From positions 36,179,137-36,243,136 of the forward strand of contig OX393554.1 in the NCBI GenBank assembly GCA_947650365.1: DNA of 64,000 nt. The letters run 5' to 3'. Numbering within the stretch: position 1 is the first letter of the stretch; each line of letters opens with the position of its first letter. Of this stretch, positions 33,726 to 44,093 are shown in pieces. Origin of the DNA: Chamaelirium japonicum. Its lineage: Eukaryota > Streptophyta > Magnoliopsida > Liliales > Melanthiaceae. The notes under the pieces are model-generated. The model was not told the origin of the DNA. It saw nothing but the letters and a program-made list of their open reading frames with translations, and did no database searches. The translations under genes and the position numbers were made by a program.

Positions 33726-35504
33726 ATGGCCGGTGGACCGTATCGTACCCGCTCGACGTCGCAGCTCCCGTCCGAAACTGCGCCACTCGGAGATGCCAAT
33801 GATATCGGACGTCTTGTTCAACAGCCAACGGACACGGAGCGTGTAGTCCCGTTGGCGAATCCTGTACTGGGGGTCGGGGAGTCCAGTCAAGCTCCGGTAG
33901 CAACCCTGGCTCCTCTGACAGGGGGTCTATCGGAAGCTTTTCTGGCCACAATGATGATGACCCAGCAAGCTCTCACCACCCAGCTCCAAACGATGCAACG
34001 CAACTACGAGGAGTTGCGTGACTTCGTGCGGGCCGCACCGACGGGTGGTCTACTCAATCAGGGCATGTTGGCCCAAGCGGGACAGAGTCTCCCCACTAAA
34101 ACTGCCCCACCAGTGCAAATGCAGTCGCAACTAGTGCCTCAGGTGGAGGTCAGGGTTAATCGCTCGGTGGAGGTCCAAAGTGCGAATCCCGACGGGCGAG
34201 ACTCGAGTAGCCCGGAGCTTGCGGAAAGAAATAAGCACGCTCGAGCGGCGTCAACATGCTCGGATGTCTGGTCCCGGCTCGGGGCGCACCCGCGACAGCC
34301 GCCTGCCTCCAAGCATCACTCCAAGACAGACTCGGCACAAGTGCATCGCCCGAAGCGAGACAGTGAACACCATCGTCAACCAAGTGATAGCCATCACACT
34401 CGGATGACGCCAGCCAGTCGGCAGCCGGCTCACACTGCTGATCGGAGGAGCGTACATGAGCGCATTCGGGTACATGCATCGGAGCGACTTGGGGATCAAG
34501 AAGGAATCCAGCGAGACCGACCGGGGGTCCGAGCTCCCGACCGGTTGGAGGAAGTCGCCATTCGAGGAGCCGCGCGATCGCCGCTTGTCGAGAAGCTACT
34601 CCGAAAGCCATTCCCTCGGGGGTGGAATCCTCCACGCCTTCCCAAGTTCGACGGATCGAAAGACCCGGTGGAGCACGTACTGGCTTTCCGGGATGCTCTG
34701 ATCCCCCACGAGGATGATCATATTCTCTGCCGGACCTTCGCCAACAGCTTGTCGGGAACACCTCTCGAGTGGTTCCACAAGCTCAGGCCCTCGTCCATCT
34801 CCTCATTCTCGGAGCTGAGCACACGGTTCATCGACCAGTACCGATGCAATCGCCGGGAGCTGAAGACTCTGGAGTCACTCTTCGGGATGAGTATGACCCA
34901 GAATGAAACACTCCGACAATTCTACCATAGGTTCAGGTCCGAGTACCTGAGCTTGGCGGACGCAGATGGGCAGGATCGTATGGTGATCGCGGCCTTCAAA
35001 AACGCCATCCAGCCTACCCAACTCGTCAACGCATCGCTCATCAAGCGAACCCCGGAGACGATCGACGAGTTATCGCGGCGTGTTGAGAAGTACATCAAGA
35101 TTGAAGACGCGGACCGCAAGAGGAAGGCGGTGGAAACCAGGGTCCCGCACCAAGGATACGCCAAACCAGCTGCCGTGAAGAACGTCAACAAGCAACAGGG
35201 CGAGGCGACGCGGCACGAGGCGAAACGGCAAATGCAAGACAGGCCAGCGAGGCCGCAGTGGAACAGAGAGTTCACAGTACTGAACGCCCCCATAGACCAA
35301 ATCCTGGAAGCCATCGAAGGTGAACCGTACTTCAAGTGGGTGCAACCGCTTGAGCCCGGGGAGAGGGGAGCCAGAGATGCATCAAGGTACTGTGAGTACC
35401 ATCAAGGCCAAGGTCACACCACCCTGCAGTGTCGGGCGCTCAAGCATCATATTGAGGATCTCATTGAGGCCGGCCACCTTGGCTGCTTCATTGACATCCC
35501 TTAA
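33726..35504 (+). CDS. gag of the Tat-like element, looks whole
   Basis: A single open frame of 592 residues starting 127 bp after the LTR. The Retrotrans_gag core (about residues 300-430) shows PKFDGSKDPVEHVLAFRDAL, LCRTFANSLSGTPLEWFHKL, RFIDQYRCNRRELKTLESLF and YHRFRSEYLSLADADGQDR. The C-terminus has a knuckle-like CEYHQGQGHTTLQC. The middle third is rich in Arg, His and Ser. It encodes the capsid-type protein that packages element RNA. The long uninterrupted frame agrees with the small LTR divergence. Confidence 0.85.
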   Translation: MAGGPYRTRSTSQLPSETAPLGDANDIGRLVQQPTDTERVVPLANPVLGVGESSQAPVATLAPLTGGLSEAFLATMMMTQQALTTQLQTMQRNYEELRDFVRAAPTGGLLNQGMLAQAGQSLPTKTAPPVQMQSQLVPQVEVRVNRSVEVQSANPDGRDSSSPELAERNKHARAASTCSDVWSRLGAHPRQPPASKHHSKTDSAQVHRPKRDSEHHRQPSDSHHTRMTPASRQPAHTADRRSVHERIRVHASERLGDQEGIQRDRPGVRAPDRLEEVAIRGAARSPLVEKLLRKPFPRGWNPPRLPKFDGSKDPVEHVLAFRDALIPHEDDHILCRTFANSLSGTPLEWFHKLRPSSISSFSELSTRFIDQYRCNRRELKTLESLFGMSMTQNETLRQFYHRFRSEYLSLADADGQDRMVIAAFKNAIQPTQLVNASLIKRTPETIDELSRRVEKYIKIEDADRKRKAVETRVPHQGYAKPAAVKNVNKQQGEATRHEAKRQMQDRPARPQWNREFTVLNAPIDQILEAIEGEPYFKWVQPLEPGERGARDASRYCEYHQGQGHTTLQCRALKHHIEDLIEAGHLGCFIDIP

Positions 35505-35828
35505 CGTAAGGAAACAAAGGCTGTAGGAGAAGTCCAGCGAGGAGCGACGGCACAGTGCTTACCGGGTCCTTCGCCAGAAAGACGCCAACTCCGAGAGGTA
35601 GACGCCATCTACGGGTACCATGGCCCTGTACCGTCGTCAAATGCCATCGACCGACAGGTGCGGCGTATTGAACAAGCAAGGCAAGTCCACCATGTGGTGC
35701 TCGACCCTGTTATCCGTCCCGAGCCAAGAGTGGAAGCTGCAGTACAGTTTTCGGCGGCTGATCTGGTCGGAATAGAGAGGCCTCACAACTATCCCCTGGT
35801 CATACGGCTGTAGATAGCCAATTGCCTA

Positions 35829-36680
35829 GTGAAGAGAATTCTGGTCGACACCGGAAGCTCGGTAGATGTGCTCTTCCTCAGCGCCTTCGACGCCATACAG
35901 CTAGATCGCGGGCAGATGACTGAGTCGTCGTCGACGATAACAGGCTTCACGGGAGAGGCTGCAAGGGTGATTGGTGAGATCACCCTCCCGATCACAACAG
36001 GGCATCTCACTAATCTTACCCGGTTCATTGTGATCGAAGCTCACTCGGCATATAACATCATCCTCGGAAGGCCGTGGCTCCACCACTTGGATGCGGTCCC
36101 CTCGTCGGCCCACCAAGTAGTGAAGTTTTGGACCGACAAGGGCGTGATGAGCATTCGAGGTGACCAGTCTTCGACTGCCAAGTGCGAGCTCAGCGCCATC
36201 CATCTGAAGACAACATGCCAAATTGAGGGAGGGGAATCAGGTGGAGGCAGCACTAAGTTGGGCATCCTCAACCTCTGGACTGCGAAGCGGAGTCAAGAAG
36301 CTCCAACGTTCCAACGGACCTCGGCCCGGTCAAGCGTAGGAGCGCGAGGAAGCCAAGCCCTTCGGAAGACCGACCTGTCAGCTGAACTCCAAGAGCTGAC
36401 AGTGTCGGGGGACCTACTGAAGACCGACTTGTCAGCTGAATGTAAAGAGCTGACAGAGTCGGAGGACCTGCTGAAGACCGACCTGTCAGCTGAATGTAAA
36501 GAGCTGACAGAGTCGGAGGACCTGCTGAAGACCGACTTGTCAGCTGAATGTAAAGAGCTGATAGAGTCGGAGGACCTGCTGAAGACCGACCTGTCAGTTG
36601 AACATAAAGAATCGACAGTGTCGGGGGACCTGATGAAGACTGACCTGTCAGTTGAACGTAAAGAACTGACAGTTTTGTAA
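35829..36680 (+). pseudogene. Protease-region remnant with 18-residue repeats
   Basis: Carries the aspartic protease signature ILVDTGSSVDVLFLSAFD near its start and IILGRPWLHHL later, as in Tat elements. Its C-terminal part runs into a tandem repeat of KTDLSAECKELTESEDLL-type units. Downstream polymerase sequence is missing. Confidence 0.75.
36365..36680 (+). repeat. 54-bp in-frame tandem repeat, about 6 units
   Basis: GAAGACCGAC recurs every 54 bp from 36365 (next at 36419). Each unit has an inverted GTCAGCTGA...AGCTGACA arrangement and encodes 18 residues. The last two units are more diverged (GTCAGTTGAAC). Confidence 0.9.
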
Positions 36681-36760
36681 CGTCGGATCTGTTCAATAAA
36701 AATGCACTTGCTCAACGTTCTTGTTCATGCGTGAGAATAATAGCTAACTGAGGAACCCTA

Positions 36761-37630
36761 AACCAAGTGGTACATAACACTCTGAGCGAGTTCTACCACT
36801 TGGCCGACCGGTCGACAGGACCCTGCGAAGGGCGAGACCGGCCGGTGAACACCTGGGAAGATCGGTCGACAGACCCCGCCGGGGTACGACCGGTCAACCA
36901 ACCTAAACCAAGTGGTACATACCACTCCGAGCGAGTTCTACCACTTGGCCGGCCGGTCGACAGGTCCCTGCGAAGGGCGAGATCGGCCGGTGAACACCTG
37001 GGAAGATCGGTCGACAGACCCCGCCGGGGTACGACCGGTCAACCAACCTAAACCAAGTGGTACATAATACTCCGAACGAGTTCTACCACTTGGCCGACCG
37101 ATCGACAGGTCCCTGTGAAGGGCGAGACCGGCCGGTGAACACTTGGAAAGATCGGTCGACAGACCCTGCCGGGGTACGACCGGTCAACCAACCTAAACCA
37201 AGTGGTATATAACACTCCGAGCGAGTTCTACCACTTGGCCGACCGATCGACAGGACCCTGCAAAGGGCAAGACCGGCCGGTGAACACCTTGGAAGATAGG
37301 TCGACAGACCCCGCCGGGGTACGACCGGTCGACCAACCTAAACCAAGTGGTACATAACACTCCGAGCTAGTTTTACCACTTGGCCGACCGGTCGATAGGA
37401 CCCTGCGAAGGGCGAGACCGGCCGGTGAACACCTTGGAAGATCGGTCGACAGACCCCGCCGGGGTACGACCGGTCGACCAACCTAAACCAAGTGGTACAT
37501 AACACTCCGAGCGAGTTCTACCACTTGGCCGATCGATCGACAGGTCCCTGCGAAGAGCGTGACCGGCTGGTGAACACTTGGGAAAATCGATCAATAGAAC
37601 CCGCGGGGGAACGACCGATCGACCGACGCA
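36761..37630 (+). repeat. 145-bp tandem array, six units, palindromic
   Basis: AACCAAGTGG starts at 36761, 36906, 37051, 37196, 37341 and 37486, an exact 145-bp period. Every unit opens with a potential hairpin (CCAAGTGGTA ... TACCACTTGG) and holds several GACCGGTC/GGTCGAC palindromes. It lies where reverse transcriptase would be expected. The last unit is the most diverged. Confidence 0.95.
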
Positions 37631-37682
37631 AGCAAGGCAGGGTATATTACCCCCAACTAATATAAGGGCCAGATTTTGGTCG

Positions 37683-37775
37683 CGCGTCATCGACGTGTAG
37701 TTATGCGCGTCGTCGACGTGTAGTTACGCATGTTGTCGGCGTGCAGTTACGCGCGTCGTCGACGTGCAGTCAAAA
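37683..37775 (+). repeat. 23-bp tandem repeat, about 4 units
   Basis: Units of the type GCGCGTCGTCGACGTGTAGTTA with CG-rich palindromic GTCGAC cores, directly after the 145-bp array. Confidence 0.75.
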
Positions 37776-37922
37776 CATAAGAACCAGATTTCAATGACAC
37801 ATCGTCAACATGTACCACAGAGTTGAGGGGAAGAGTTACTATTACAATCAACTCGTCAATGACTCAGACTTACCTCATGAAAGTCGTCGAGCTGACTCTG
37901 CCAGCCAGGTGCAACGCTGGGG

Positions 37923-38864
37923 GTGTATCTTTCAGTATCGGAGGCAGCAATCAGCGCTGTACTGATATGCAAGAGTGAAGGAGTGGAGAAGCCTGTCTAC
38001 TACGTCAGCCGCATCATGACGTCAGCTGAAACTCGGTACGCGCGGATCGAACAAGTAGCCCTGGCATTAGTGTACGTGTCAAGGAGGCTTCGCCCGTACT
38101 TCGTCGCTCGCCCCATCGAGGTCATCACCGAGCACCCCCTGAAGGAAGTACTGGATAACTCTACTCGGGCAGGTCGGCTGAGCAAGTGGGCTGCAGAGCT
38201 GCAAGAGTTTGGTCCTCGGTATGTGCCTCGGAAAGCAGTCAAGGGCCAAGCACTTGCGGACATCCTCAGCGATTTCCCGGCAGAAGACACTGCACCGGTG
38301 CCAGAGACGTTAGAAGACCTGTCGGTAGCTGCCGGTCGACCCGTGGTAGTCGGTGTGGCAGCAGGACAGGAGGACGAAGGAAAAGGCTGGAGATTGTTCG
38401 TGGATGGCTCGTCGTGCGTAGTCGGGAGTGGTATGGGGGTAGTCCTAGTAACCCCCGACCACACAAAGCTCGAAAAGTCAGTGCGGCTACTTTTCCCGAT
38501 GACGAACAACAAAGCTGAGTACGAGGCGATGCTGACAGGACTGGAGATGGCGACAGCGCTGGGGGTGACCAGCCTACAGGTCTATGGCGACTCCCAACTG
38601 GTAATCAATCAGATTACCGGTAGGTACGAAGCCCGCGACGCCAGAATGCAAGCTTACCTGAAGCTAGCCCGGGAGTTGATCGCCAAGTTCGAAAACATAA
38701 GCTTTTACCAGTTCCCCAGAACGGAAAACAAGCAGGCGGATGCCCTTGCTAATCTAGCATCGGTACTCGGAGAAGACAGAGAGAAAAAAGTCTTCATCGA
38801 GGTGCAAGCTGACCCCCGAACAGTCGGCCCCGCGGAAGATAGTTGCCTGACGAGGAGGACATAA
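37923..38864 (+). pseudogene. Dual RNase H region of the Tat-like element
   Basis: A 313-codon open stretch. The first part (YLSVSEAAISAVLICKSEG, KPVYYVSRIM, ETRYARIEQVALALVYVSRR) is the polymerase-linked RNase H. The second (WRLFVDGSSCVVGSGMGVVL, NNKAEYEAMLTGLEMA, YGDSQLVINQITG, KQADALANLASV) is an additional archaeal-type RNase H known from Tat elements. The polymerase domain before it and the integrase after it are absent. Confidence 0.85.
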
Positions 38865-39176
38865 GCCATTGAGGCGGTCCATACTATTGCGGTCAGAGCT
38901 GACTGGATAAGCAAAATGAATAAGTACCTACTTAATGGGATACTACCGGAGGACGTCGATGATACCCGAAGAACTAAGACGGGCACACAAACCGAGATGG
39001 GCACGCATATCGAGGTGGCACGCGCAAACCAGGGCAGACACACAAACCGAGGCGGGCACGCAAATCGAGGTGGGCACACAAGTCGAGGCTGACACGCAGA
39101 ATAAAGCTGCACGTAAATCGAGGCATAGTGATCCTGACCGGGCAGGACCGAAGACCGTCCGATCAGGAAGGGGTAT

Positions 39177-40682
39177 TGTGTGTACCATTCCCTTCTGGAG
39201 CCGGCCACGCAACAGTCGGAGAGAAGGAGGGGGGTCAGCCATGCAACAAAAACCCCCCCTAGTTCGGTCGGCATGTAGCCAGGAGAGAGGGGGCAGCACA
39301 CCCCCCCCTCTCCGGGTCGGCATGTAGCCAGAAGGGGGGGGGGGGTCGGTCGGCATGTAGCCAGGAGAGAGGGGGCAGCACACCCCCCCCCCCCTCTGGG
39401 TCGGCATGTAGCCAGAAGGGGGGGGGGGGGTCGGTCGGCATGTAGCCAGGAGAGAGGGGGCAGCACACCCCCCCCTCTGGGTCGGCATGTAGCCAGAAGG
39501 GGGGGTCGGTCGGCATGTAGCCAGAAGAGAGGGGGCAGAACACCCCCCCCCTCTCTGGGTCGGCATGTAGCCAGGAGAGAGGGGGCAGCACACCCCCCCC
39601 CCCCCTCTGGGTCGGCATATAGCCAGAAAGGGCGGGGTCGGTCGGCATGTAGCCAGGAGAGAGGGGGCAGCACACCCCCCCTCCCCTTTTTTTTCTCTCT
39701 GGGTCGGCGTGTAGACAGAGGGAGAGGCAGCACACCCCCCCCCCCTCTCTACCTCGTACGGCTGGTCAACAAGGCTGCGAAAAATGTCGGAGGCTACGCT
39801 GCGCTGACAACGCCCCGCGATTTCCGACCCGGAGTGACCAGGTGTCAACCGCGCGCCACGTCACCACGGAGGTTGAACTCATTGCGGGGACACGTCACCC
39901 CCCCCCCCCCCCGATTTTCAGGGAGCGTTGTAACCGTCACCCCACACTATAAAAGGGGACCTACCCCTTCAGCATGGGGAGGAAGAATTCTGGAGGAGAC
40001 GCTGCCCGTTTCGTCCCAGAATTTATGGAGCTGCGGAGGTCGGTAGCCAGAGACTGTCTGCGGAGGTCGGTCGGCAGACAGATACTGTCTGCACGCGACC
40101 GGTAGACAGACACGTTCTGCAGCGGTCGGTAGCCAGAGACTGTCTGCGGAGGTCGGTCGGCAGACATATACTGTCTGCACGCGACCGGAAGTCAGACACT
40201 GTCTGCAGCGATCGGTAGCCAGAGACTGTCTGCGGAGGTCGGTCGGTAGACAGATACTGTCTGCACGCGACCGGTAGACAGACACTGTCTGTAGCGGTAG
40301 GTAGCAAGAGACTGTCTGCGGAGGCCGGTCGGTAGCCAGATATTGTCTTTAGCGACCGGTAGCCAGATACTGTCCGCAGCGACCGGTAGCCAGAGACTGT
40401 CTGCAGCAACCGGTAGTCAGACGCTACCTGCAGCGGTCGGTAGTCTGAGTGAAATTGCAGAGGTCGGTAGTTTGGGAGACCGGTCCTCGGGGTATGTAAT
40501 TGGGGTTAAGGTGAGAGATTGTAACCGAAAGAATAGTCTTAGTGCATTCTCGCCCCACCCGTGGTTTTTTCTCCTTCGTTGTTGAGAAGGGGTTTTCCAC
40601 GTAATTCCCGGTCTGTCTTTATTTGGCTTGTTGGATTGTGCTCGCCACTCGAACCGCCCGGTTCGATTCAGAACCCCCCACA
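39177..40682 (+). repeat. 3' LTR of the second Tat-like element
   Basis: About 1.5 kb, preceded by the purine tract AGGAAGGGGTAT. Same arrays as the 5' LTR but with different unit numbers and shorter C/G runs. TATA box at 39948. Confidence 0.9.
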
Positions 40683-41555
40683 ATATTAGTGGACGATTTA
40701 GGTCGTAAGTTTGTAGCCATGAAGTAAGGAGGAATCGCCAACGATAAAGACTTGATAAGAGTGGCATGTCCGCCATGGGACAATGTTCGAGCTTTCCAAC
40801 CCTTAAGTTTTTTGATCACACGATCTTGTATGAACTGGAATGTTCGTTGTTTGGAGCGGTGAGCGAAAAGTGGGTTGCCCAACTATAATTCCTCCTTCTT
40901 CATGATAGGAATCCCCATCATACTTGCTAGCAAGTTTTAATAAGCCAGATGGATGCTCTCGTTGACGTGGATGGAAGATTTATCATAGTTAAGAGAGGGA
41001 TTCTCAAAAAAAAAATAAAAATCAAGTCATAAATATGTAAGGAGTGCTTAATATTCTAAAGCTCCTGTGGACTTGCATGGCCAAAATAAAGATATCTTTG
41101 GCACAAAGAAGGTGAGATACCGTCATACCTGAGCGACCCAGTTTAACCCCATGGATCAGATTCTGTACCAAAAGTTTGTCAAACAACAAGTAAAGGATCT
41201 CTAAGCGAAGAACATAACGAATAGGTACGGTGGAAAATGACACCCTTGTCAAATACCCCACTCTGGCTTGATGAAACCCTAGACTTGCCCGTTAGTGAGA
41301 ATAGAGAAAGTGGTTGTGGAGATACAAGAGAAGATCCAAGAGCAAAACTGGTATGCAAAACCGAGGGAGTGCAAAATTCATGAGGAAGTTCCATTCAATT
41401 CTATCATATGCTTTGGCCATATCGAGTTTAAGAGCCATCAAGATGTTCCCCGCTTTGGCCGTGCCCGCAAGAGAACTTCCCAGGGGGTCACCATCCATCC
41501 TAGTATTACTCTTGCCCGATCATGCTTAACTACGGAGTTCTTACAAAATATGTAG
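40683..41555 (-). mobile_element. LINE fragment piece (reverse transcriptase)
   Basis: Minus strand reads NILMALKLDMAKAYDRIEWN, YVLRLEILYLLFDKLLVQ, IHGVKLGRSGMTVSHLLCAK and GNPLFAHRSKQRTFQFIQDR, all standard plant LINE reverse transcriptase blocks, spread over shifting frames. The LINE is 5'-truncated near 41555. Confidence 0.8.
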
Positions 41556-42353
41556 CGACGCATGATTTTAAAACATATCGTATATGTTTGGGAGGGGAAA
41601 TTATATAAGTAGCTCATGATCTCCTTCTCTCCAAGCGATGTGGGATTAACTCGGTGGCCTTGGACACTTCACATCACCTCACCTCATCCATCTTGGCATC
41701 ACAGCCTCAGGAGCCTTGGCTCTTGGCTATTGACATATTGGATCTTGCTTGTCACAGGTGATGTGAGCTCTGACAAGCACAGAGGCGGCATGCACAACCA
41801 CAGGCACTCCTACGATCTAGCACGCTACGTGGCTGTTGACGGACGGCGAGCAAAAGGCGACGACGATAGTAGCGGGGCGGACTCAGTCGTGGGCACACCT
41901 GTGCTACAGCGGGGTGCAGAAGACAGAGGTTCGAGCATTGACCGACGGACGACAGCTCGAGAGTGATAGGCGTGTGAGAGTCGCCAAGCGAAGCAAAGGT
42001 CGTGGTTTATGGCAAGGTCGTTGATGGGCCATGGACCATAGCGCAAAGGACAATGGTCTGACAAGACTGGAGCGTGCTGGGCATGGTGTATGGTCACCAT
42101 AAACTTGTAATCCGTGAATGAGCCCAATTGTGGATGAATCACGTTAAAATAAATTCCTATTTTGCCGATGTATGACTATCTCTTCCCTATCACATATTTC
42201 CGCTACAACACAATCATTGTTGGAGAGGGGGCTTGGTCATCTGCTATGTTGTTTGTGTCAAAGAGGGTACAAGCTGCTATGCCATTTGTGTCGAACAGGT
42301 GAAAACTGGGTTTCACATTCACGCTGGTTTCTCATCAATGAAGGTTTCTCACC
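41556..42353. repeat. Dispersed repeat, unclassified (copy 1)
   Basis: About 41810-42295 matches 57975-58460, including GTGGCTGTTGACGGACGGCG, GACAGCTCGAGAGTGAT and TTTGTGTCAAAGAGGGTA. No coding sequence was recognised. It could be part of an LTR, but no TG...CA ends or primer site could be found. Confidence 0.6.
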
Positions 42354-42358
42354 CGATC

Positions 42359-42697
42359 TGTTGACGGATAGTCCTACATCGGTGAGGGAGGCACCCATCA
42401 CCCGTTTAATATACCCCCATGTGGACCTCCCCTTACAACCCCGGGTTTTGAGTGCGAGGGTATCTAACATGGTATCAGAGCTGACCCGTCTTCTGCTCCG
42501 GCTCCGGATACTTCCCACCGATCGTGCCTTGCCACGCTTGCTCCGCGCGGGAGGATCCTTGCCACGCATGCTCCGCGTGAGGGGGAGTGTTGACGAATAG
42601 TCCAACATTGGTGAGGGAGGCACCCATCACCCGCTTAATATACCCCCTGTGGATCTCCCCTTAAAACCCGGGTTTTAAGATGCGAGGGTATCTAACA
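42359..42697 (+). mobile_element. TRIM (terminal-repeat retrotransposon in miniature), complete
   Basis: Two LTRs of about 110 bp (42359-42469 and 42588-42697, both TGTTGACGR...TATCTAACA), a primer site TGGTATCAGAGC at 42470-42481, a 106-bp middle without coding capacity, and a purine tract GAGGGGGAG before the second LTR. Flanked by a perfect 5-bp duplication CGATC (42354-42358, 42698-42702). All parts expected of a TRIM are present. The LTRs differ at about nine or ten places by eye, so it is moderately old. It depends on proteins of other elements. Confidence 0.93.
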
Positions 42698-42739
42698 CGA
42701 TCAAACCTTTATTATTAAAAAACAAGTGATTTTTTGCCC

Positions 42740-42896
42740 AAACCCAACCCGACCCGACCTAAAATTCTAAATACATGTGTACACCGGCTGGATTTGGGTT
42801 CAGACTCTTGGCCCGAGGCCCAATCCGACAATCCCACGACCCATCCGGACATAGCATCTCTAGGCGACAAGGCCCCTCCCATATACCGTTTTACAC
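42740..42896. repeat. Degraded dispersed repeat
   Basis: Matches 59390-59545: shared blocks ATTCTAAATACATGTGTACA / ATTCTGAATACATGTGTACA, GGGTTCAGACTCTTGGCCCG and CATCTCTAGGC. A shorter match is at 5436-5475. No ends or genes recognised. Confidence 0.6.
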
Positions 42897-43127
42897 TAGG
42901 GTTGTGCAGGATCTAAACCAAACCGACCAATTTTGATCGTTTCAACACACTCAATAGATCGGATCAGATTGGGTTTTTAAAAAACCGACAGGATTTGATT
43001 GGTTGACGGATTTGTAAATTCAAAACCGACCTAGACCGAACCGAATCGACATATGTATGTACATATAATATTTTATTAAATATATCATATGTCCTCATAT
43101 ACCCTTACTACCAACAACCATTGCAAT

Positions 43128-44093
43128 AAGGGGCGGACCTACATTGGGCCTAAGGGGCGCTCTCCAGCCCCCCCTCAATTTGGGAAAAAACAAGGTAAGT
43201 TACACAGACCCCCTTAAAGTTTAGCTCAAAAACACTTAACCCCCCTATAGTTTATTTTGTTCCAAGTCACTCCCTAAAGTTTGAAATGTTAGCACAATAC
43301 CCTTTTGTCAACTACTTGATTTCTCATTTGGTAATTATCTGATCGAAGCTGAATTGAAGGGGGGAAAAATGTTATTTTTTAACTATAGGGAGGTTAAATG
43401 TTTTTGAGCTAAACTTCAGGGGGGAGTAAAAGTGTAATTTAACAAAAAAATAATTTTAGCAAACTTTTGGTTGCCAACTTCACATGGAGGTGGCCACCAC
43501 CATCCCCCGCCAGTCAATGTCCACTGTCATGCCACCGACCCCCACCCCCACCGCCACATGGGCCACCCGTCGCCGCCGGCCACCACCCCTGTCGGCCACC
43601 ACCCGCCGTCGTTGCCTGTATTCGTGACCCATGGCCGGCCTCGCCGTTTGCCGACCACCGACGCCCACCATTGTCCGGCCAACACCCACTGTCGTCTGCC
43701 ACCTCCCATGCACGTGGCATCCTCGTAGAGTTCATCTCATGGTCCTTAGTAAATAAGAATCGAGTGAGAATCATGACCTATTTATAGGTTTTTGGGGGTA
43801 CGTATGAATCCCCCCCCCCGCCAAAAAAAAGAAAAAAGAATCTGGTCTATTATTTACAACCTGTGCATCCCGATCGAGTCGGCCAATTATAGTTCCAAAT
43901 TTTCGAACGACTCTGAGGATCGAAATTCTCCTCCACTAGAGGCAAAATTCTAATAGGCCTTTTGTTGCGCGATCGAAGGAAGGGTAGGGACGTTGTCACG
44001 CCGCCTGCCGATGCCTTCGACTATGAGGCAGCGACTGTAGTTTCTATTTAATAATTATGCCTCCCCTCAAGAAAAATCCTGGGTCCGCCACTG
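43128..44093. mobile_element. Inner hAT element
   Basis: Starts AAGGGGCGGACCTACA and ends CTGGGTCCGCCACTG, the common plant hAT terminus. The 8-bp duplication is ATTGCAAT (43120-43127) and ATTACAAT (44094-44101). The interior holds a MITE (43194-43443) and a GC-rich CCACC/GCCGCC stretch (about 43480-43740); no transposase was found. Confidence 0.85.
43194..43443. mobile_element. MITE copy inside the inner hAT element
   Basis: Inverted ends GGTAAGTTACAC and GTGTAATTTAAC. The body matches 46734-46987 and the split copy at 5802-6513 (CCTAAAGTTTGAAATGTTAG). About 250 bp, non-coding. Confidence 0.85.

Larger units (their letters stand above)
32124..40682 (+). mobile_element. Ty3/gypsy Tat-like element, pol largely deleted
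   Basis: LTRs at 32124-33598 and 39177-40682 (TGTGTGTACC to CCCCACA), flanked by GTATT (32119-32123) and ATATT (40683-40687), a 5-bp duplication with one change. Internal order: primer site (33602), gag (33726-35504), protease region (35829 on), an 18-residue repeat, a 145-bp repeat array, RNase H of the polymerase, a second RNase H, purine tract. Two RNase H domains are the mark of the Tat lineage. Most of the reverse transcriptase and all of the integrase are missing, so it is not autonomous. The LTRs look only about 2% apart outside the G/C runs, making this the youngest LTR element in the window. Confidence 0.9.
8166..41555 (-). mobile_element. One LINE fragment opened by five insertions
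   Basis: Five minus-strand pieces read in order as one L1-type ORF2: 41555-40683 (reverse transcriptase), 32123-31889, 31416-31109, 30177-30039, 8423-8166 (RNase H). The joins fall exactly at the bounds of a Gypsy element (32124-40682), two hAT elements (31417-31888, 30178-31108) and a solo LTR (8424-30038). Readable motifs include LKLDMAKAYDRIEWNFL, IHGVKLGRSG, VIKKLKGWKARTLSHGG, LKTWVYFQLPKEEGGLGIR and the RNase H blocks. The zinc-ribbon part is largely missing. The 5' end is truncated near 41555 and the 3' tail is lost. Many stops and frame changes; this is the oldest layer of the block between the two P450 genes. Confidence 0.75.

Noticed and set aside
36761-37630. Possible CRISPR-like array
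   Set aside because: Whole 145-bp units are repeated without unique spacers, in a plant retroelement; it is a tandem array.
42359-42697. Cassandra-type TRIM carrying a 5S rRNA-like domain
   Set aside because: The LTRs are only about 110 bp and I see no 5S promoter boxes, so it is called simply a TRIM.
43467-43787. Proline/histidine-rich open frames inside the inner hAT element
   Set aside because: Composition-driven, open on both strands, no transposase motif.
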